From: Saturnia japonica
Taxonomy: Eukaryota > Arthropoda > Insecta > Lepidoptera > Saturniidae
Assembly: GCA_033032175.1 (NCBI GenBank)
Contig: CM065322.1
Span: 2,852,001 to 2,916,000, forward strand
DNA length: 64,000 nucleotides
Direction of reading: 5' to 3'
The position numbers and the translations under genes are program-made. Position 1 is the first letter of the stretch, and each line of letters opens with the position of its first letter. The notes beneath the pieces are model-generated. The model searched no databases and was not told the DNA's origin. It saw only the letters and a program-made list of their open reading frames with translations. Below, in pieces: positions 10,730-20,784 of this stretch.

Positions 10730-11135
10730 CAGCAAACTGAAGCTTAGATTTTTCTATTTTCATTATCAATACATGGTATACAAGAAAGTCATTATCCGCG
10801 TCCGTCTGTTTCTCCGCTTATTTCTTCTAAGCCACGCAACGGATATCTTTACGGTATTCACTGTCGTTTACATATTTTTTACGGAAGATTTAAGTATACA
10901 ATACATTCCAATTAAGTTTTTGTATAGTACAGAAATTACAAAAAAAAAATAATCAAGTCGCCAACGAATCAATTTTCGAGCGCTTACCTGGCTTACGCTG
11001 GTTAAACCTTAAGAAATTCATCAAAATAATGTATTAAAGAATTGTAGTTCTTCCAAAAGCCCTGAGAAAAGTCAACGATAGCATATATCTCCTAAAGTTG
11101 ACTCACAGTAACTATATTTATTTTAAACATAATAA
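10730..11135 (+). mobile_element. Helitron-like element fragment, subfamily 2
   Basis: This shares ordered blocks with 44460-44770 (ACATTCCAATTAAGTTTTTG, then GGCTTACRCTGG) and with 34603-35120 (the GCTTA-ACGCTG-GTAAACC region and the block before the 3' end). The 3' CTAG end is missing, and the sequence runs into the mariner fragment. Confidence 0.5.
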
Positions 11136-11192
11136 TTAAAAATATTTGTTTATGGACGAAGCGATTTTTCCCAATTCAGCATTCATCTTTAA

Positions 11193-11450
11193 TTACATAT
11201 TGGGTCCTTTTATTCTTTTCTCGAGCTTTTTTTCATTTTCAATTTGTTTCAAGTGAATTAAAACTGTATTATCACTCACACCGAAGCCTGCCGCTAACTC
11301 AGACGAGCCTTGCGATGGATCCGCTTCCACGATCACCATTAATTCTTCATTACCAACTAGAGTCTCCGGCCGCCCATGGGTTTTGTTTCCAAAACGAAAA
11401 CGTTGAAACCATAAATATTCGTAAATAACGTGATATTTTAAGTTTTCCAT
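11193..11450 (-). pseudogene. Mariner transposase N-terminal fragment
   Basis: Only the N-terminal DNA-binding part is present. Both the HTH and the GRP linker (THGRPETL) are recognisable. Full mariner transposases are about 345 residues. A short piece just beyond (LGKIASSINKYF then stop, near 11150-11180) may be the very C-terminus, which would make this an internal-deletion copy, but that match is weak. Confidence 0.7.
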
Positions 11451-11594
11451 TTTGTGAAAGGAACGATGACAAATAAAAATCAAATGGTACGAAAAGAAAT
11501 GTACAGCTAAATTCGAAACACAAGTACACAAGCATTAATTTGAAATTAAAGTGACCAGTTCAACAAAACGCAAACTTCATATGTAAGGACCTAA
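11193..11594 (-). mobile_element. Mariner 5' fragment with TIR and transposase N-terminus
   Basis: On the minus strand the left end is TTAGGTCCTTACATATGAAG (11594 to 11575), a mariner-type terminal repeat. It is followed by about 125 bp of leader and an ATG at 11450. The encoded 86-residue fragment carries the mariner helix-turn-helix region (WFQRFRFGN, then EELMVIVEADPSQGSSEL and VSDNTVLIHLKQI). The reading then ends in RIKGPNM and a stop where the family pattern would continue KLEKWVPHEL. The DDD catalytic domain and the 3' TIR are absent. No TA is left at the outer end. Confidence 0.85.
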
Positions 11595-12660
11595 CATTAT
11601 TATATCCTTCAAATAAAAGTTACCAAATTCATCATTGATACCAACTGGCAGCGGCTTTAGCGGGAACGCAAATAAACTAAAATTGATATCGAAACGATTT
11701 ATTTTATATAATACCTGAGAAATATAAAACATACTATTAAATGACATAACGATTGAAAATCGTAATAAGTAAGCGTAGAAAGAGAATTTGATTTCTATTG
11801 CATCTGTGTAATTATGCTCAAAGCTATTTTTAACCCTCCATGCAAACAGAGGGGGTTCTAAGGGGTTTAACGTATATGTATCTCTGTGTATCGCGTCGCC
11901 CAAATGGCTAATCCGATATTGTTTTTGAAGTAAAACTTCTTTAGGCGCGACTAGGGAGTAACTCAGATTTTTTTTCTGACGGAAGTAACGCTTGCTCAGT
12001 TTGCGGTATTCAAAAATAATAATTTGGATTGGTAGTAAGTATATGTCATATACTCCACGCTTCTTGACTTATACGCCAGCTAGTGGCAAATATAATAAAT
12101 AATCAATAGGATTATTTATTTCCAATATTTTCAAACGGATCAATTGTGAATAGAAAATTGAATAAAAATTTAATAGTTTAAAAAAAAAAATTTTAAATTG
12201 CAGTTTTTTGAAAATCTCTAAATATGCTTGTTTATTGATTACTTTTATAATAATAAATTTTCTGACGATTGTGACATTCTATAATATTCAATAATAAAAT
12301 GTAATCATTTCAGTGATATATGCCGACAACGCCAAAGAAGTTTTACTTCAATCGCGCGTAAAGGTTATTCGCACACACTTTCTTTTTTTTTGTTTGAAAG
12401 GTGGCTTGATCGAAAGTGTTCTTAGCTATGATTCAAGAAAGTCTGTTCAGTCGTTTGAAGACTATCAGCTCTTTTCTAGTTGTATTTTGTTACTTCGATG
12501 ATATTATAAGGAAATAAAACCTTAGTTAAAAGCTTTGAATCGTTTAATTTAAATAATTTCCTACTAAATGCAAACAAAACTAAATGTTATGAGATTTGTC
12601 TTGCCCAATATTCGGCATGTTGATAGTAGTATCAAGATAAAAGGGAATTTAGTAGGCTTA
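11595..12660. other. Non-coding stretch with a separated inverted motif
   Basis: GAAGTAAAACTTCTTTAGG (about 11927) and CCAAAGAAGTTTTACTTC (about 12332) form an inverted pair 400 bp apart, each followed by a GCGCGA-type word. A stretch near 11830-11900 (AACCCTCCATGCAAACAG, then GGGGGTT) resembles a lepidopteran repeat I cannot name. No coding region was found. Confidence 0.45.
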
Positions 12661-12672
12661 GTTGATAGCACT

Positions 12673-13294
12673 GTCTTCTTGAGTATTGCGCTTGATTAAA
12701 AATTACAGTGGAGTCCACATATCAAAACTTAGGCGGCAAGATTTAGATATACTGCATTCGCAGTACGTAAGATTCTCCAGTTAACAGACATTACCACTGC
12801 TAGGTTAGTCAACTTCGCTTACTTTCATAACTTAATATCTTACGGTATTTTGCTGTGGAGATCTGAAGCTGAGGTACCTACGTACAGTATCTATATTACA
12901 AAAGCAGGTGCGTAGGCGGTTCGTGCAATCTACAGCCTGAAACTTTACGAATCACTAAATAACAAATTCCAGGAATATTATATTAAACTTTGCACTAATG
13001 ACATCCTTGATAACTTAATGTATATTCGCAAAAACTTAGTCAAGCTAGATTTTGTCATAGATCAACACAATGTTAATATGTACTACAAATAGAGATAAAT
13101 TAGTCATACCGTATTTTAGACTTAGTAAGACTAATAAAAGTTTTTTAGGTAATAGTGTTAGGTCCTACAATAAGATTCCGAAGCACATTACTGAGTTGCC
13201 GAACAACAACTTCAAGGACCATGTCAAGCTGGTTTTACTGTCAAAAGGTTATTATAGGGTGGAACATTATGTAAATGATAGTGATGTCTGGAAG

Positions 13295-13297
<3 letters not shown>
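12673..13297 (+). pseudogene. Jockey/CR1-type LINE reverse transcriptase C-terminus, degraded
   Basis: Translated pieces match the end of a non-LTR retrotransposon RT: VFLSIALD, KLQWSPHI, AVRKILQLTDITTARLVNFA, YFHNLISYGILLW, then (13070-13297) LVIPYFRLSKTNKSFLG, RSYNKIPKHITELP and a final GYYRVEHYVND before the stop. The catalytic YxDD region lies upstream and is missing. In-frame stops near 12694 and 12718, and a later frame change, break the upstream part. The last 75 codons are still open. A second, more decayed copy lies at 63128-63450. Confidence 0.85.
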
Positions 13298-13333
<36 letters not shown>

Positions 13334-13525
13334 ATCCACTAAGTTATTATTGTACCTGTTGTATTAACATTTGTACAGTTGAAAAAAAAAAAACAATCGA
13401 CTTTCTTGCCGGTTCTTCTCGAAGTCTGGGATATATTCCGAACCGGCAGTAGTGTTTTGACGTTCAGTGCCTTCTTTGGGTTTAATTGAATAAAGATTAT
13501 TTTGATTTTTTTTTTTTTTTGGCGG
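13296..13525 (+). repeat. LINE 3' UTR with (CT)n microsatellite and poly-A signal
   Basis: Directly after the stop a (CT)n run of about 35 bp occupies 13296-13330. The 3' UTR follows, with an A-run (13383-13394), the phrase GCCGGTTCTTCTCG and an AATAAAGATTATTTTGATTT end running into a long T stretch. AATAAA plus the terminal repeat fits a LINE 3' terminus. Confidence 0.7.
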
Positions 13526-14090
13526 CAATCTTGATATTTGGAATCTGCAGGATACCTAACTCCTCACTAACTTACTGTAGAGATATCGTGTTTGGGCTCA
13601 TTGAAATGGCCTTAATGAATAGGCAACTTGTTTGATGGTTTTTTACATCTTCAATTTACATGGCAGATTTTGTCGTTGAGGACATGCATCAGCTTAGCAT
13701 GCTTTACCTAATTGTGAATTGAAAATGAGATAAAATACAAAAACTATATAATATGACACCTGGAGATAAGAATATTCCCACATAAAAGCATCAACCATAA
13801 TACAAAGGGGTCGATAATAAAGAAATTGCGAAATCATGGAAAAAAACACCCAAAGATCGATCACAATGGAATATTAAACTTTTTATCACCATTAATGATT
13901 TTTTTTTTTTAAAGCCCCCTATTTAGGATACAATCCCATCGGTTTATGGCTTTAAAAATTCGTGTGTCGCTTCAAAGTGATACACTAATAGGTACCAAAA
14001 TTGCGTTTTGTTTGCGAAACTTTCGTTCTCAAGTTTTTAAATATTCTTTAACTCATCTATGGTCTAAGAGATATAAGATATATATACAAA
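13526..14090. other. AT-rich non-coding stretch
   Basis: Nothing recognisable was found. Confidence 0.4.
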
Positions 14091-14095
14091 CTTTC

Positions 14096-14175
14096 CATAG
14101 TATAGTGGTTTAAATATAGAATTAAAATTGTGGATGTCATGGGTTCGATTCCTTCTAGACCCATATCAATAGATT
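14096..14175 (+). repeat. tRNA-like SINE head, second family
   Basis: CATAGTATAGTGGTTTAA resembles an A box. GGGTTCGATTCC, 30 bases later, is a perfect B box. The spacing fits a tRNA (Asp/Glu-like head), but the arms no longer pair, so it is a tRNA-derived retroposon head rather than a tRNA gene. Confidence 0.55.
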
Positions 14176-15119
14176 AAATTATTTTGAATTATTTGAGAAT
14201 TTACATAGTTATTTGTCTTGCGTAAGTATTTAATATAAGTATGTAGATTGGAACCTGTACTTTTGAGTTTTTTTTACTTACTTTATTGAAGTTATTAGTA
14301 CTTTTTAGGAGCATTAAGTAGAGAGTAAAATTGAGAGCTGAGCGCGCATTGTGTGACGGAAGTGCGCAACGATGAAGTAAGCCACCAATTATTTTTACAC
14401 AATAAGTAAAATCAGTAAATTAAATTCATCATGTTCACCATTAATTGAAACTTCATCATATTATTAATTCCTAATAGTACGCAGGTTACAAATTTTGGAA
14501 TTTATTTTGTTCTTTTACACCAAAAAGTGTGACTTCTTATGTAGGCATATTTTTTTAAATGTATAATAATGTGGGTGTAAATAATAAATGTCTTTTATTT
14601 GTTTCTTTCTAAAGGCCCTATGATAAGAAATCGAATACAAAACTAACCGACACAAAGTCCGTTCAAGGAATCGCGTAAACCATATAGTCAGTTGATCAAG
14701 ACAAGCCTGCGAATGATCTTAATGGATTTACGAGTTCCAATAGCACGAAGTAAGCTCCATTTTACGGTTATTTTGATTTTATGACACCTGATAACTCAAC
14801 TGGTATAGGAATTATGTAGTAGAATATTTTCTTGTTTCAGTTGTATTCAAGTTTTCAAATGTATCAAATAATATTAATCAATTATTCTAAATATTTGATA
14901 TGTATTTAATTAGTTTCACGTAAACAGTTCTAACGATTTAAATGAAATTTTGTGGTTCAGGTAATCTTTTACTATATATATTTATTTAGAATTTTTTTTT
15001 GCAAGATACTTAGTCAATATCACACGCCTAGTTATTTTTAATTACAATAATAATAATTTAGTCTTTGTAAAAGTTCAGTAAATTTTCATCAGAAATCCGT
15101 TTTTATTGAGTTTATAGAT
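14176..15119. other. AT-rich non-coding stretch
   Basis: No coding or repeat structure was recognised. Confidence 0.4.
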
Positions 15120-15484
15120 CAGAGATGGGTAAAGTGAGGCCCGCGAAAGACTTTTAATCCGGCCCGCCAACGTCCTTCTAATATACAAGTGTATGGCCTT
15201 CGGAAATGTATTTTAACAGCCACGTCGACCATATAATAGAGGAAAACCAATCAAAAGCATGAATGCCATTAGTCATAGACACCTACTACATTAGGGCCTT
15301 TAAGCAACAGTTAAATTCCTTCTTCTTGTAAATACTTAAGGGGTTACTTACTAAATTTATAACATTAACATTAATAATTAAATTTGAAAGATTTCAAAAT
15401 ATATATGTATTTTTATTTTCTGGCATCTCATGAAATTTTTTTTTATTTTTCTGGCCCATAATGGAAAATGTTTGCCCATCTCTG
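15120..15484. mobile_element. Non-autonomous hAT transposon
   Basis: The ends are CAGAGATGGGTAAA (15120-15133) and its inverse TTTGCCCATCTCTG (15471-15484), matching at 13 of 14. They are flanked by 8-bp duplications TTATAGAT and TTATAGAC (7 of 8). CAGRG-type termini with 8-bp target duplications define the hAT superfamily. Internal words GGCCCGCGAAAG and GGCCCGCCAACG near the left end may be subterminal repeats. There is no transposase in the 365 bp. Confidence 0.85.
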
Positions 15485-15595
15485 TTATAGACCACATAGA
15501 TAAGGTTTAGTATAATATATTTATTTATTCATAAGTTAATGACACCTGCTAAAATTGTTAATAATTGTTTGGAGTTCTGTTCAAAGATAAATAAC

Positions 15596-15855
15596 AAGGG
15601 TTTTGAAAATTTATCAAAAAATGGTTTATTACAAGTACCATTTTAATTAATATATACCTAGTTAATTTTACCTTAAAATTAACTTGCATATTTTTAGATA
15701 TTCTAGTAGGCGAACGATAAAATAACAGGTTGTAGTTTGAAAATTGATCAAAAAATGGTTATTACAAGTATCATTAATTAACATATACATAGTTAATTTT
15801 ACCTTATAATTAACTTGCATATTTTTCGATACTTCTAATAGGCGAACGATAAATA
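15596..15855 (+). repeat. Imperfect tandem duplication, two ~130-bp units
   Basis: The first unit (15600-15722) and second unit (15736-15853) share GAAAATTKATCAAAAAATGG, CATATTTTTMGATA and end in GGCGAACGATAAA. They differ by small indels (for example a missing T in GGTTTATT versus GGTTATT). I do not recognise the unit, and it seems to be a local duplication. Confidence 0.8.
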
Positions 15856-15971
15856 TCGAGGTATGTCAGTCATTGAATAACTTAAATAAATATGTATTTA
15901 TAATAAAATAATATGAGATAAACATATTATACTATCAACGTAAATTATTTACTTATTTGATATAATATAAC

Positions 15972-16230
15972 TGCCTCGTTAGCCTAGTGGTCGTAAGCGC
16001 GACTGTTATGATTGAGGTCCTGGGTTCGAATCCCAGGTCGAGCAAAGTGTTATTGGGTTTTTCCTATGAAATTCTCAGTAGCAGCTCGGAGTTTGGTTTC
16101 GTGCCCGATTAATGGCAATAGGCTCGTCCCCTATTACATGGGAACTAAAAACATACTCGGCGAACTGTGGGTGTACATTAGTGCACCTCTGCCTAACCCT
16201 TCGGGGAATACAGGCTTGATGGTATATATA
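15972..16230 (+). mobile_element. tRNA-derived SINE, family A, best copy
   Basis: The head at 15975-16043 keeps an A box (TAGCCTAGTGG) and a B box (GGGTTCGAATCCC) with a perfect 5-bp T stem (CCTGG/CCAGG). The body carries TATGAAATTCTCAGTAGCAG, CCCGATTAATGGCAATAGG and TGCCTAACCCTTCGGGG, and ends in GATGGTATATATA. The acceptor stem is imperfect, so it is not a tRNA gene. It is the most complete member in the window and can serve as the local reference. Confidence 0.88.
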
Positions 16231-17544
16231 TATAATTGAAATAATATTCCATATTATTCTCAAGGTCTTTAGAGTTATCATTGTATTACATAATGTCGCT
16301 ATTACTTTTAAGTTACTAATTATTACTCTATTACTCCCTCTGTGTAAATACCCGAACACACAAACACAATAACAACACCAAAATTTTTGAAATTTAGTAC
16401 AACAATAATCTTCTATAATAGTAATAAGCAACAATGTATAACAATTTATATGTAATTTAGTGATAAGTTTCTTTATTAATTATAGATACTAAAATAAGAT
16501 TCACTTAGTTGTAGTATATAGCTGCTTTTGCAAATGCATCTTTTTTCATGGCAATTTTTCATGTTTAATATTATAAAAGCACCCACTTAAAAAAAGGTAT
16601 GGACCAAGAGTCACCAGATTTGTGTCATAGAAAAAAATAAACTATTACTAAAATTATGTACGTAAGCTGTAGGTATTTTTTTGGCGTAACAAAACAAAAA
16701 TAATTACAAAAACGTTATCCAGCGTGAGTAAATACCTGCGTAAACAAATTAAAATAACGTTTATTTATAACAGTAGGTATAGCTATTTTAAACCAGAAAA
16801 AAGAGGAAAGTAAAATGAACTACATTATTATCATTGATGACTAAAGTCATGATGTTGAATTTTCGTCACATGACGCGCTCGAAGCTATTTAATTTTATCT
16901 TCCGCTAATCGCGTGAGATTCAACTTCAAAAACTCCAAAAATATTAAAATCAATGCGACAACAGTTAAGAGAAATAGCTCCGATGATTTGTAAAATTGGA
17001 TTATACACATATATTGTTATAGGAAACTTAAAAAGCTAGGGTGTCAAATAAAGGTGTATCAATTTCTCTTTGAGTTTATACCCCCTTCGCATCTGTTATT
17101 AGTTTTGACACGGTTACACCATGACTATTTTTTTTAAAGTAATTTTTGTGTATAGAACGTCAAATCTTTTCGCTTCATCATTGAGGCGTAACACGTGTAC
17201 TGTTTTTTTTTACACGATATTTTAAGAAATGGGTCATGAAGTGAATAGAAGTGTGACCAATTTTTCAAATACGGTGACTCTATGTCATGTATTTTAATAT
17301 TTATCGTTGCGCATTATTATACGGACATTGTTTATTTTGACATTAATCGATCAGAATAGATCTTATTGGTTGCTGTGTTACAGAATTGCATAACCTCTTT
17401 TAGAATAATAAAAATTAACAGTTATTGTGATTTTATAAAAACCGTAAAATTAACGTCAAATGTCACAGTTATACGGTAACATCCATAGATGTAGTATAAT
17501 ATGGTAACATCCACCTCGGCATGAATTAACAAGCTAAATTAATA
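16231..17544. other. AT-rich non-coding stretch
   Basis: Apart from a short direct repeat (GGTAACATCCA at about 17475 and 17505), nothing is recognisable. Open frames here are short and AT-driven. Confidence 0.45.
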
Positions 17545-17795
17545 AATATCAAACAAAAAACTTGACTGCAACAAAAACACAAAGAAGTTTTTTTCTAATT
17601 TTGCTTTTATTTGTTTCTCAGAAGTCGTACTTAAATTTTATATAGCCTATGTCACTCCCACAATTAAGACGAATGTAATAACACCGCGTATGTAAAATTC
17701 ATCAAACTATGTAGGCTACAGAGCGTGCCAAAGAAATAGACGTACGTACATACGCTCGAAAAACATAATCTTCCTTGTTCGCAGTCGGGTAAACA
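17545..17795 (+). repeat. Dispersed repeat F, intact copy
   Basis: Shared with the DNA flanking the BEL element (47490-47588 and 53407-53580): GACTGCAACAAAAAC, TTATATAGCCTATGT, CACAATTAAG, GTAGGCTACAGA and CGCAGTCGGGTA. Because this copy is uninterrupted it serves as the pre-insertion allele for the BEL insertion. The family is unknown to me. Confidence 0.65.
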
Positions 17796-18030
17796 CCATT
17801 CTATGTCTTGTTAAAGATAAGTCTTTGCCCTACCGTGAAACTATGGAACCATCTCCCGACCAAAGTGTTCCCTCCTCCTTATGAAATCAGGTTCTTCAAG
17901 CGTAACGTGAAGATATATTTTTATGGAGACCGGTATAACAGCGGCGACCACTATGGATTTCGATCTCTCGGTGGTCGCCGTTGTATTTGGACTGTACTGT
18001 GCCTACCATAAGCAGCAGTAACGTCAATAT
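17796..18030 (+). pseudogene. LINE polyprotein C-terminus fragment and 3' tail
   Basis: The frame VKLWNHLPTKVFP, YEIRFFKRNVKIYFYG matches the end of Jockey-type RT proteins (pattern ...WNxLPSxVFPxxYDLxxFKxxVNxYL). It is followed by a GC-rich tail (GCGGCGACCACTATGG, GGTGGTCGCCGTTGT) also seen near 38440 and 45385. Confidence 0.6.
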
Positions 18031-19012
18031 GCCGAGCTAGTATTAAAAAAAAAAAACAATTTAATATTTCAATACGCAGATAAGTCAAATGAGACGATAC
18101 CAGATATATGAAAATATAGTCTATAATAATAGATTTACACACACAACATAAACCTAAAACAAACAACAAAGCAGTGTAACAGCAAACAATACAGCTAATG
18201 GCGGGGCAGACTCAACGCAACTCATTCAGCGAACAATTACTGGCTTAATAGAATAAATAGGGTAATCAGGACACTTCAGCGACCGTGAGTGGGTTCATAT
18301 GCTACACACAGCAAACATACGTGCGTTCATTTAAATACACTTCTTAAAAAGGCAGGTTCAGATAGTCTAAACGATGTATTAGATGTACACTATATAGCTA
18401 CCTTTTTCTTTCTCTCAACGTTATATCTTTATTATTTAGCTAAATATACCTAACCGTGACGCGTCCTCGAAATTTCACTCTCGATTCTCGTCAAATTATC
18501 GAATCGCTGCCTAAGAAGTTTCACTTCAGTAAGCTCAAATTGTGCTGATTGGACACGGCAGTTGTATCTGACTGGATTACAACCACATTAAACTAGGAAT
18601 CACGTCCTCTATAGTGGCACATATCGCGTCATGAGATCCAGTAATCAAACCAGGTGTTAGGAATCTGTACCACTATGCACATAAAACCATCACAATTACT
18701 CTCATTCAGTTTATTGCGTTTCGGGATCAGTCTGTATATATCCAGCTACCGAAAGGCTTGTAGGCCAACTTATTGCTTACCATAAAGTATAGTGTCGTTA
18801 CATTTGCGCGCTTCTATAATGATATTTTTATTGGATTACATCTTAACGATGAATATAGACAATCTGCTTATGTTGTATACAATTTATAATTGGATGGGGA
18901 CGATACCTTTAAAGAAAGCCTTTCTTCCACGAAATAGATTTAAAAATCACATGATCATATGACGTTTTTGATGTCCAAAAATCAAGTTGATATTAAGTTA
19001 TTTTCATCTACT
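18031..19012. other. Non-coding stretch with one repeat-E scrap
   Basis: Near 18715-18750, GCGTTTCGGGATCAGTCTGT matches repeat E at 38385 and 45328. The rest is anonymous. Confidence 0.45.
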
Positions 19013-19223
19013 ACTCGTGCGCGATAAGTTGAGACCTGAGCGCGGTGACTTCATTGTCGGGTCCTGGTACAGTGAACAAAAAAAACACAACTGGCTTAGT
19101 ATAGTAAGAGTCTAAAAAAACTTATATTAAATAATGGCGTTGCGCACTGTACGACGCGTGTGTCCTCGGGGAAGCAGGTGGGGAGTCGCATTTCGCGCGG
19201 GTCTCAACTTATCGTGCACGAGT
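19013..19223. mobile_element. TIR MITE, family M1
   Basis: The left end ACTCGTGCGCGATAAGTTGA and the right end read inward, ACTCGTGCACGATAAGTTGA, match at 19 of 20. Both continue GACC and a GCGCG word. There is no coding content in 211 bp. The target duplication is unclear (TACT against TATA). The same termini bound 30917-31467. The superfamily is not assignable from the ends alone. Confidence 0.78.
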
Positions 19224-19255
19224 TATACTTTAGCATCATAATAATATATCCCTAC

Positions 19256-19449
19256 TGTAGAATACCTATTGCAAAGGGAGGATCCTCCGACCAGACGGGT
19301 GTTATGTCTGGCGGGCAGCTGCCCAATGGTTGTAGTCGGGTTCTTGTATATACACTCAATTGAAGAGTTAATTTCTATAGCGCGATGTAGGATGCGTCGT
19401 ATGTGGTTCGATAGATGTCGCTGTGTGTCGTTATGTAGATGTCGCTACA
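19256..19449 (-). repeat. 3' LTR of the miniature element
   Basis: This has the same length as its partner. Visible differences include GAATACCTATT versus GAAGAACTATT next to the CA end and a few transitions (CCAATGG/CCAACGG, GGTTCG/GGCTCG). Confidence 0.88.
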
Positions 19450-19949
19450 TCACTCCCCTCCGAGACCGGAGGTCGATAGTAGGTTGAGTCGTCCATACAT
19501 CTTGTGATGCTTGCCGGGCCAGTGGAATGTTGCAGTGAGTCGGAACCAGATGCCGCATAGTTCACGGTGAGTCGGAACTGTCTGCGGTGATGCCCCAGTG
19601 AGCCGGGGTAATGCCCCCAGTGAGTCGGGGTAATGCCCCAGTGAGTCGGGGTGATGCTGCAAGAATGCTCCAGTGAGTCGGAGTGTTGCAGTGCTGCGTA
19701 GTGACTGGCTGCTGCGTCGACCAGGAGAGAAGTGCGTCTCTGCTTGCTGACCGGCCGAAGTGCAGTGTGCTGTACCAAGGTCGCTGAGAAGGCTGTGGGT
19801 GAGAAGGCTGTGGGTGAGAAGGCTGTGGGTGATGACCAGGAATGCGCGTCCGCTGCATGCTGGTGGTCAGGATACCCGTAGTAGCCGTGGATGCTGGCTG
19901 GCTGTATGACTCGTTGCTCGAAAGCTTGTGGAAATGATGATGACGTCAC
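19431..19949 (-). CDS. Hypothetical 172-aa ORF inside the miniature LTR element
   Basis: The longest frame between the primer-binding site and the polypurine tract starts at ATG 19949 and ends in the 3' LTR. It holds two internal repeats: SPTAF three times (15-bp DNA unit at 19786-19830) and ITPTHWG-type units (about 21-bp DNA unit at 19588-19690). I see no CCHC knuckle, protease or other retroviral motif, and overlapping frames are also open because the DNA is GC-rich. It may be a remnant of gag or of a 3' region, or not coding at all. Confidence 0.3.
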   Translation of the reverse strand: MTSSSFPQAFEQRVIQPASIHGYYGYPDHQHAADAHSWSSPTAFSPTAFSPTAFSATLVQHTALRPVSKQRRTSLLVDAAASHYAALQHSDSLEHSCSITPTHWGITPTHWGHYPGSLGHHRRQFRLTVNYAASGSDSLQHSTGPASITRCMDDSTYYRPPVSEGSDVATST

Positions 19950-20005
19950 GATGACGTAGCTTTTACGAAGAAGGTTCCGCTGACGTTCATGCTCGGGGTC
20001 ACCAG

Positions 20006-20199
20006 TGTAGAAGAACTATTGCAAAGGGAGGATCCTCCGACCAGACGGGTGTTATGTCTGGCGGGCAGCTGCCCAACGGTTGTAGTCGGGTTCTTGTATA
20101 TACACTCAATTGAAGAGTTAATTTCTATAGCGCGATGTAGGATGCGTCGTATGTGGCTCGATAGATGTCGCTGTGTGTCACTATGTAGATGTCGCTACA
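20006..20199 (-). repeat. 5' LTR of the miniature element
   Basis: This is 194 bp. On the minus strand it begins TGTAGCGACATCTACATAG and ends CTTCTACA. Internally it carries TATATACAAGAACCC (a TATA-like word) and the palindrome GGGCAGCTGCCC. It differs at only a few positions from its partner at 19256-19449, which implies a fairly young insertion. Confidence 0.88.
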
Positions 20200-20203
20200 C
20201 TAC

Positions 20204-20399
20204 TAATATAGGAAGGAAAGAATAGCCATAATTGTTTATTAGAACTTGTAAACTTTTCAACTATGCTTTTCGATTCAAGCCTACCTTGTCATGTCTGATG
20301 TGGTCTGCCAATGGACTATCGCTGTTCACAGTATTTGTAAACTTCTTCCACTTCCTTTAGACTCAAGCTTACCTTTTTGCTTAGTGCTTAGTAACTTCC
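20204..20399. other. Non-coding spacer
   Basis: Nothing recognised. Two diverged near-repeats occur (TTTTCGATTCAAGCCTACC and TAGACTCAAGCTTACC). Confidence 0.35.
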
Positions 20400-20488
20400 C
20401 ATATGAGTATAAAAAATTGCCTATAAGGGTGCGTTGGCGATGTTTATAGTATAAAATTAACACGAGTGAAACCGTGGGACACAGCTAG
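20400..20488 (+). mobile_element. Helitron-like 3' end
   Basis: It ends AAATTAACACGAGTGAAACC then GTGGGACACAGCTAG and a T. The GGTGAAACC-type word and CACAGCTAG match the 3' end at 32542 and resemble 28754. The 5' part is missing. Confidence 0.6.
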
Positions 20489-20784
20489 TTACTTATAAAG
20501 ATTGCAAAAGAATGCAGTATAATCTTTCGTATAGCGTATAGCTCTATCCATTCTCAAAAGCGCCCTACAACTATTACGAGAGTTCGGAGCACACCTTTTG
20601 TTACCGTTATTTGGATGTTAACGTGTTAATTATAAAATTTACATACAAATTAGCGAATACCGAATACAACAAGTGTTATGAATATTGTGATTCGAATGCA
20701 AATTGAAACTGATTAATGCTTGTCTCTGATTGGTTTATGATATTCACATTTAAATTATGATTATCAACACAAATAAACAAAATT

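Larger units (their letters stand above)
19256..20199 (-). mobile_element. Miniature LTR retrotransposon (TRIM-like), Gypsy-type signals
   Basis: Two 194-bp direct repeats (19256-19449 and 20006-20199) differ by a few bases and have TG...CA ends. A 4-bp duplication CTAC lies directly outside (19252-19255 and 20200-20203). On the minus strand the 5' LTR is followed by TGGTGACCCCGAGCATGAAC, a tRNA primer-binding-site form, and the 3' LTR is preceded by GGAGGGGAGTGA, a polypurine tract. The 556-bp internal region has no protease, RT or integrase, so it would depend on an autonomous relative. Two solo LTRs of this family lie at 29430 and 42822. Confidence 0.9.

Noticed and set aside
14096..14175. 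tRNA-Asp/Glu-like gene
   Set aside because: A and B boxes are present but the anticodon and acceptor stems do not form; treated as a SINE head.
15975..16043. tRNA gene with intact A and B boxes
   Set aside because: The T arm is perfect but the acceptor stem pairs poorly, and the sequence continues into a SINE body shared by five other copies.
16075..16434. 119-aa minus-strand ORF
   Set aside because: It runs antisense through SINE family A; an artefact of the repeat.
19786..19830. CRISPR-like direct repeats
   Set aside because: Perfect 15-bp units without spacers inside an LTR element; a minisatellite.
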